The notes under the pieces were generated by a model. The model had not been told where the DNA came from, did not search any database, and saw only the letters and a list, made by a program, of their open reading frames with translations. From JBBRLA01 sp038231615 (lineage in GTDB: Bacteria > Myxococcota_A > Polyangia > Palsa-1104 > JAEUJZ01), in the NCBI GenBank assembly GCA_038231615.1, contig JBBRLA010000045.1, positions 1-23,096 on the forward strand: DNA of 23,096 bases, given 5' to 3'. A program made the position numbers and the translations under genes. Below, one piece after another: positions 18,370 to 23,096 of this stretch (the first letter of the stretch is position 1; each line of letters begins with the position of its first letter).

Positions 18370-18601
18370 AGAAGCACCTGGCCGGGCAGATTTTGGCGTA
18401 CCTCTCCCCCACGGCTTCGCATGCGCTCAGCCGCGGGTGGGCCCCCGCCGACTCGCGAATGCGAGTCGGTGGGGAGTGCCCCCACGCTCCGTCGGTCACG
18501 TACAGTAGTACGCTCCCTCGGTCGCTGCGGAATGGGCCCACGCGGCTGAGCGAATGCGAAGCCGTGGGGAGCGCCAAAATCTGCTCCGGCCATGTGCTTC
18601 T
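18370..18601. repeat. Large nested palindromic element (about 230 bp)
   Basis: Outer arms 18370-18433 and 18534-18601 are inverted copies over about 64 bp, with a few mismatches and a short indel (near 18399-18403). The arms start and end with GAAGCAC/GTGCTTC and contain GCAGATTTTGGCG and ACGGCTTCGCAT. The 100-bp centre holds a 13-bp hairpin (18434-18446 with 18451-18463, tetraloop GAAT, one G-T pair). It also holds a smaller hairpin, CGTAC-AGTA-GTACG (18499-18512), flanked by direct repeats GCTCCGTCGGTC and GCTCCCTCGGTC (18486-18497 and 18512-18523). It begins one base after the stop codon of the upstream gene. It resembles a folded intergenic repeat or MITE; no transposase lies within it. 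Mirrored short ORFs here are palindrome artefacts. Confidence 0.85.
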
Positions 18602-18656
18602 TGCTGACTCTTCGTCAACTGGCTCTTCATCGCCCTGGGCCCGGTTGACGGAGCCT

Positions 18657-18686
18657 CTGGCATCCAGGGCTTGCGTAAGCTAAAAT
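18657..18686 (+). promoter_or_regulatory. Candidate promoter of the second kinase
   Basis: CTGGCA (18657-18662), an 18-nt spacer and TAAAAT (18681-18686). The expected transcription start is about 15 nt before the ATG at 18708; CGGAG sits 6 nt before that ATG as the ribosome site. Confidence 0.4.
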
Positions 18687-18707
18687 ACCGGAACAACGGA
18701 GTCGCCG

Positions 18708-20396
18708 ATGCAGCCTTCTTCTCCAGGTCCCGGCCCAGGTCCCGGCCTCCGCCCCACGTCCGGGGCTGGCGGAAAGACCGATCCTCTCATCGACAGCGTG
18801 CTCTACGGCACCTATCGCATCGATCGGCTTCTCGGGCGCGGGGGCATGGGCAGCGTCTACGCCGCTACCCACGTCCACCTGCAGACGCCCTGCGCCATCA
18901 AGGTCCTGCTCCACGAGTTCTCCGAGAGCGACAGCTCCGAGTCCCTCAAACGCTTCCAGCGCGAGGCCCAGATCACCTCCCAGCTCGGCCACCCCAACAT
19001 CGTCCGCGTCACCGACTTCAATTTTACCCCCGACGGCTCCCCCTTCATGGTGATGGAGCTGCTTTCCGGCATGACCCTGCAACGGCGGCTGAAAAACCAC
19101 GGCCCGCTTTCCCTGGCGGAGACCGTCCTGCTCTTCGGCCCCCTGTGCGACGCCCTGGGCCTGGCCCACGCCCGCGGGGTGGTGCACCGCGACCTCAAGC
19201 CGGAGAACATCTTTCTTCCCGAGGAGGTGGACCTTTCCGGGTCCAAGATCCTCGACTTCGGAATCTCCAAGATCCGCGACGGCAACACCCGCCTGACCCA
19301 GGCCGACGTGCAGATGGGCACGCAGAGCTACATGGCCCCCGAGATCGTCTGCGGCGCCGCCGCCGAGGCCGACATCCGCAGCGACGTGTTCTCCCTGGGC
19401 GCCATCCTCTACGAAACGCTGACCGGCAAGATGGCCTACGACGGCCCCAACGCCATGGCGGTGATGTACAAGTTGATGTACCAGCCCCCGCCGAAAGCCC
19501 GGGACCTCCGGCCCGACCTGCCCGAGCCCGTCGAGGCAGTGATCCTCAAGGCGCTGGCCCGGGAACCGGGCGACCGCGTCCAGTCCGCCCCCGACCTCTT
19601 CGCCGAACTCACCGCCGCTGCCCTGCCCTTCCTGCCGGTCGCGACGGAAGAACAGAGCACCCCCTACCGCTACACCAGCACTACCATGAAGGCCCTGCGC
19701 GCCTCCGGGGCGTTCTCCACCGTCCCTCGCACGGTGTCCGATCCCGGGTTGCAGATCATCGGCCGGCCCGCCACCGGCCCCGCACAGACGACCCCTCGGC
19801 CGACCACCGGCCCCAGGTCCATGCTCGACAGCCTCTCCGATGGGGCGCCCGGCGCCGGCCAGCAGACCTTCATGGGGCAGAAGAAGACCCCGCCGGCCCC
19901 CTTTCGGGCCGAACCGCCCGGGCTGCCAGGGCCAGGGCCAGGGCCAGGGATTGACGACGGACAGGCCGGCCCCTCCTCAATCGCCGACTCGCCCCTGGGC
20001 GAGACGTACCTGGAAGACGAGCGCGAGAACCGCAAGAAGAAGTCCGGCGGCCCCCTGGTGATGGGGGTGATCGCGGCCCTGGTGGTGATCACCGGCGTGG
20101 GCTTCTTGATCCTGCGCAGCAGGATGACCGACAAGCCCGCGGCCATCGCCGAACCCGTCAAGCAGGTCCCCGACAGGGGCCCTGCGCCCATCGCCGCCGT
20201 GGGGAATTCCGCCGCCCAGCAACCGGCCGCGAACGCCGGGAAGGCAGCCGCCGATTCCAAAGACAAGAAGGGCGAGGCCGGCAAGGATGAACCGGCCAAG
20301 GGCGATGGCGATGAGGCCGACGGAAAGAAACACCACCGTCGCCACCACGAGCGCGAGCTGCCCAGGCTGAACCTTCCCACCCTGCCTTCGGAATAG
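18708..20396 (+). CDS. Transmembrane serine/threonine protein kinase
   Basis: A 562-residue Hanks/PknB-type kinase. The N-terminus has a Pro-Gly repeat (PGPGPGPG, residues ~6-13). The kinase domain covers ~36-305: LLGRGGMGSVY loop (41-51), K65 in CAIKV, VVHRDLKPEN with D162, LDFGISK with D183, and APE at 210-212. A long proline-, glycine- and threonine-rich juxtamembrane linker (~310-445) contains a second PGPGPGPG near residue 408. One transmembrane helix (~449-468, VMGVIAALVVITGVGFLIL) precedes an outer region of about 95 residues. That region is rich in Ala, Lys, Asp and Gly, with KKHHRRHHERE near the end, and holds no recognisable PASTA or other sensor domain. The start at ATG 18708 is supported by GGAG 6 nt upstream. 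It is convergent with the ATPase gene, 36 bp apart. Confidence 0.94.
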   Translation: MQPSSPGPGPGPGLRPTSGAGGKTDPLIDSVLYGTYRIDRLLGRGGMGSVYAATHVHLQTPCAIKVLLHEFSESDSSESLKRFQREAQITSQLGHPNIVRVTDFNFTPDGSPFMVMELLSGMTLQRRLKNHGPLSLAETVLLFGPLCDALGLAHARGVVHRDLKPENIFLPEEVDLSGSKILDFGISKIRDGNTRLTQADVQMGTQSYMAPEIVCGAAAEADIRSDVFSLGAILYETLTGKMAYDGPNAMAVMYKLMYQPPPKARDLRPDLPEPVEAVILKALAREPGDRVQSAPDLFAELTAAALPFLPVATEEQSTPYRYTSTTMKALRASGAFSTVPRTVSDPGLQIIGRPATGPAQTTPRPTTGPRSMLDSLSDGAPGAGQQTFMGQKKTPPAPFRAEPPGLPGPGPGPGIDDGQAGPSSIADSPLGETYLEDERENRKKKSGGPLVMGVIAALVVITGVGFLILRSRMTDKPAAIAEPVKQVPDRGPAPIAAVGNSAAQQPAANAGKAAADSKDKKGEAGKDEPAKGDGDEADGKKHHRRHHERELPRLNLPTLPSE

Positions 20397-20432
20397 TCCT
20401 GCCCCCCGTCGGCCCCGCTTCCTCTTATCCTC

Positions 20433-21992
20433 TTATCGCGGCACCGCCCGCCGGGTCTCCCCGCCGTGCTGCGAGAGCCGCGGACGCCCCTCGACGCGCA
20501 GAAGGACCCCATCGTACTCGCCCGGCTGATTGGGCGTGTACCAGCGCCGCGACCAGAAGATCATCTGCCCCTGCAAAAGCGTCCCGCACAGCTCCGCCTT
20601 CAGAATGGAGAAGGGCCCGATGTCTCCCGCCAGGTGCTTGATCGACTTCTCCGACGACGTGCCGAAGAGGCCCACCCCGTCCAGTTCGGCCAAAGTGCTG
20701 TGGGGTATTTTCGTCGGGTCCTGGCTCGACAGGAGCACCGAGGTCTTCAGGTGCCGCCGCTCCTTGATGATGCGCTCGATCTGCAAGCGGTTCTGTTTGT
20801 GCGCCAAAAAGTGGTGCGCCTCGTCGATGACCAGGAGCAGGCCGCAGGGCAGTTCGCTCTCGCCCAGGATCAGGATGTCCACTACGATGCGGAACAGCTT
20901 CATCGCCGTCTCCTCGCTGAGCCAGCCGTCCTGAATGTCCACCACGATCAGGCGGCCGGCCTTGATCAACGAGCGCAGCGAAACCCGATCGTCGATGTAG
21001 CGGCAGGCCAGGCGCACCCGGCGGCGGACGGTGTCGCGCAGGTGATCGTTGCGGAAGTTGTAGGTGAGCACCGCCCTTTTCAGGTCCTTCTTGTTGAAGT
21101 TTTTGGGCAGGGTGCCCAGCATGTCCTTGACCTCCTCGCACAGCAAAGTGTCTTCCTTGTCCGACATGATCATCAGGGAAAGGAGGCCCTCGATGCCCAG
21201 CTCGCGGCACGGGGCCTTGAGGCCCACGACCCGGCAGTGGGGGTGCGCTTGGTGGATCCGGGGGGCCTTGTCGTTGAGGGTGATGCAGACGATGTCTTCA
21301 ATCCCCTTGGGCAGGCTGCCGTGCCGGAGAATCAGACGACGGACCTCGTCGACGTTGCGGTTGGGAAAGCGGGAGTGGAGCAGCTTCATGCCGTGGCTCT
21401 CGCCCGCATGGCGGCTGTGGGCCAGGGCGATGGCGCAAAGCGGAGCCGGCAGCACATTCTGGTAGGGATCCGGCTGAAGGGCGGTTTCGATAATGACGCC
21501 TTCCATGTAAGATTTTCCCGAATCCGGGGGCCCGATGTACGCATGGGCGAAAGGATCGTTGAAGTTGAAGGCGACGAGGCTGCCGTTGTGCAGGGCCAGG
21601 CCGATGTTGCCAAACTGCGGGGTCGCAAAGGCGGTGCCGGCAATGGAGTAGGGGTTGAGGAAGTAAAACGGGTCGTCCTTCCACTGCTCCGGCAGCGGGA
21701 TGCACAAGGGCTGCGGGGGAAGGGGCTGGGCGGCCAGGTCGTAGGGCATCGGCGACTCGGGCTTTTGGGGCTGAACGGGCGGGACGGGCACGGGCTCGCC
21801 GGTCTGGGCCGCCCTGGCCCGCTGGCGGCGGCGGGGGATGGCCCGGACCGGCGGGGCCTGCTGGGACGGGGATGGAGAAGGGCGAAGCCCGAAGAGCCGG
21901 AGCACGGAGTCGCCGATGCCGCGGAAGAAGGTGCCGACCGCGCGGGAGATGGTCTGGAGCGCGCGGGAGATCATGGGTAGCGATGGCTGCAT
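20433..21992 (-). CDS. HerA-like P-loop ATPase (DUF87-type) with proline-rich N-terminus
   Basis: A 519-residue predicted ATPase of the HerA/FtsK-like superfamily. Residues ~1-35 are an amphipathic, possibly membrane-associating segment (ISRALQTISRAVGTFFRGIG). Residues ~36-95 are a basic, proline-rich linker. Walker A is GPPDSGKS (154-161). Walker B is LLLVIDEAHHF near residue 385, followed by the SVLLSSQDP sensor motif and FGTSSEKSIKHL. The 'DEAHHF' and 'SSQDP' pattern is typical of HerA-type DNA-translocating ATPases, but no partner nuclease such as NurA is in the window. MISRAL seven codons in is an alternative start; neither has a good ribosome site. Upstream on the same strand lies the broken Rpn-type nuclease. 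DNA processing or conjugation-like transport are both possible; the precise role is unknown. Confidence 0.8.
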   Translation of the reverse strand: MQPSLPMISRALQTISRAVGTFFRGIGDSVLRLFGLRPSPSPSQQAPPVRAIPRRRQRARAAQTGEPVPVPPVQPQKPESPMPYDLAAQPLPPQPLCIPLPEQWKDDPFYFLNPYSIAGTAFATPQFGNIGLALHNGSLVAFNFNDPFAHAYIGPPDSGKSYMEGVIIETALQPDPYQNVLPAPLCAIALAHSRHAGESHGMKLLHSRFPNRNVDEVRRLILRHGSLPKGIEDIVCITLNDKAPRIHQAHPHCRVVGLKAPCRELGIEGLLSLMIMSDKEDTLLCEEVKDMLGTLPKNFNKKDLKRAVLTYNFRNDHLRDTVRRRVRLACRYIDDRVSLRSLIKAGRLIVVDIQDGWLSEETAMKLFRIVVDILILGESELPCGLLLVIDEAHHFLAHKQNRLQIERIIKERRHLKTSVLLSSQDPTKIPHSTLAELDGVGLFGTSSEKSIKHLAGDIGPFSILKAELCGTLLQGQMIFWSRRWYTPNQPGEYDGVLLRVEGRPRLSQHGGETRRAVPR

Positions 21993-22158
21993 TCAGTTGG
22001 TTCTGATGCATAAACGCCGGGAGTCAAGGCCAAATGATCGGGGGCGTAAAGAAAGTTGCCCCGGCGAGGCGGTTCTGAAGAGGAGCTTGGGACGACAGAG
22101 CCGATTCGGCGGCCTCTCTGGTCGCCGTCCGCATCACCTGCTCATCAGGCTACCTAAC

Positions 22159-23032
22159 CTACTCATCGCGAAGGACCTCTTCGGCGGTGGCAACGGTCAC
22201 GGCGCGGACCAGCCAGCGCGAGAGCAGGTCAGCATCCTGGCAGGCGGAGATCCGCCGCTCGTCCTCGACGGTCAACGGCAAGCCCCTCGTCCGCAGCACT
22301 GCCAGGACGGCCTCGGCCTTGCCCTCGGCCTTGCCCTTGGAAATTCCTTCGGCCTGCCAGGTCTTGCACAGTTCGCTCTGAGGTTCGTATTTGCTCATGT
22401 CCATGATGTTCACCAGCTTCTTGAAGTTCTTCTCGCTCAGCGACCGGAAGACCAGATCAGCATACAGCCTCTTTCGCTCATCGTCCAAGCGTGCCGCCGC
22501 CTCCACCGCTGCGCTCGCCACCAAAGCCCCCCCTCGGCGTTGCCGTGCGCCATCGCCGAAAGCACCGCCAGTTCCGGTTCCCGCTGCGCCTCCTCGTCCG
22601 TCCGCACCCAGGGGACCTGCTCCGGCCCATCACCAGGGGCACGAAGTGACAGCCGGGCTGGATGCCCTCGATCGGCTCGCGCGCCCAGCGGGCTACCGCT
22701 TCGTCCAGGGCGATGACCAGCAGGCAGACGTCGCACTCGTATTTGGCGCGCATCGCCACGTTGTATAAGGGCCAGGAGTATTTTTTTCTCGGGTCGGGAG
22801 CCCTCTGGACCTCGTTGATGATGCCCAGTTCCGGCTTCTTGCGGCCCGTCCACAGGGTCAATACCTGGTCCGCCTGGTATTCGGTGGGCACGAGCTGGGT
22901 GAAGTCGATGTTGCTGATGCGGGCCTCGATGTAGTCGGGTACCTTGACACCCAGGGCGCGCAGCAGGCGGGGGGACAGGTCGGGGGCGTTTTCGAGGAGC
23001 TGAACCGGGCCGTCATGATCGATGGAGGGCAT
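22159..23032 (-). pseudogene. Broken Rpn-family PD-(D/E)XK nuclease/putative transposase
   Basis: On the minus strand, three frames join into one protein of about 290 residues. Frame one runs from ATG 23032 (MPSIDHDGPVQLL) through EARISNIDFTQLVPTEYQAD, the nuclease-core ELGIINEVQR and CDVCLLVIALDEAVARW to FVPLVMG. Frame two continues as PEQVPWVRTDEEAQ, then PELAVLSAMAHGNAEG. Frame three continues ALVASAAVEAAARLDDERKR, then DMSKYEPQSELCKTWQAEG, GKAEGKAEAVLAVLRTRGLPL, and ends ATAEEVLRDE. Each joint needs one extra base: a C near 22626, and a G in the 7-G run at 22535-22541. From memory the order matches the Rpn/DUF4351-like family. A GTG at 23047 is an alternative start. Sequencing error is possible, but two hits in one accessory gene favour decay. 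Confidence 0.8.
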
Positions 23033-23096
23033 GGTGCCACGTAACACGAGCCGTGAAGATGGGCAACAAATCGAGCGAGCCGTGGGGGCCCCGACC

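Noticed and set aside
18248..18696. Several short ORFs on both strands around the palindrome
   Set aside because: They mirror each other because the DNA is palindromic, and none has a convincing start or family match.
22437..22853. 138-codon minus-strand ORF
   Set aside because: Only its middle part is meaningful; it is the second frame of the broken Rpn-type gene.

Overview
The window is high-GC bacterial chromosomal DNA of deltaproteobacterial or myxobacterial type. That placement is an inference from the GC-rich codon use, two membrane-anchored serine/threonine kinases (one with the HRDISPPN catalytic loop common in Myxococcota), a DksA-type regulator and an Rpn-type nuclease relic. No rRNA, tRNA or CRISPR array was seen.

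Layout. Positions 1-1340 are degraded accessory DNA: the 5' part of a frameshifted transposase (minus strand, running off the window), a 150-codon reading frame broken by one amber codon, and about 375 bp with nothing recognisable. From 1345 to 18368 the content is mostly intact and housekeeping-like: a leaderless hypothetical gene; ddl (D-Ala-D-Ala ligase) divergent from a NUDIX-NTF2 fusion; a 908-residue NACHT NTPase with a formylglycine-generating-enzyme-like C-terminal domain; gloA (glyoxalase I); uvrA; a minus-strand cluster of kinase, glgC and GH57 glycosidase; a DksA-family regulator; clpX with a clear intrinsic terminator; and a 192-residue acidic hypothetical protein. Positions 18369-18707 hold a large nested palindrome. 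A second Ser/Thr kinase follows, convergent with a HerA-like P-loop ATPase. The right end is an Rpn-type PD-(D/E)XK gene broken by two apparent single-base deletions.

How the genes may work together. The clearest functional unit is kinase-glgC-GH57: ADP-glucose synthesis and alpha-glucan processing encoded just behind a tail-anchored kinase, which suggests (but does not prove) phospho-control of glycogen turnover. ClpX and the DksA relative are adjacent but appear separately terminated. The NACHT protein has its own promoter and stands alone; its architecture resembles bacterial STAND/NLR-like sensors, some of which act in phage defence, and it is the best candidate for an under-described system here. 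Several promoters lie almost on top of the start codons, so leaderless or very short 5' UTRs appear frequent.
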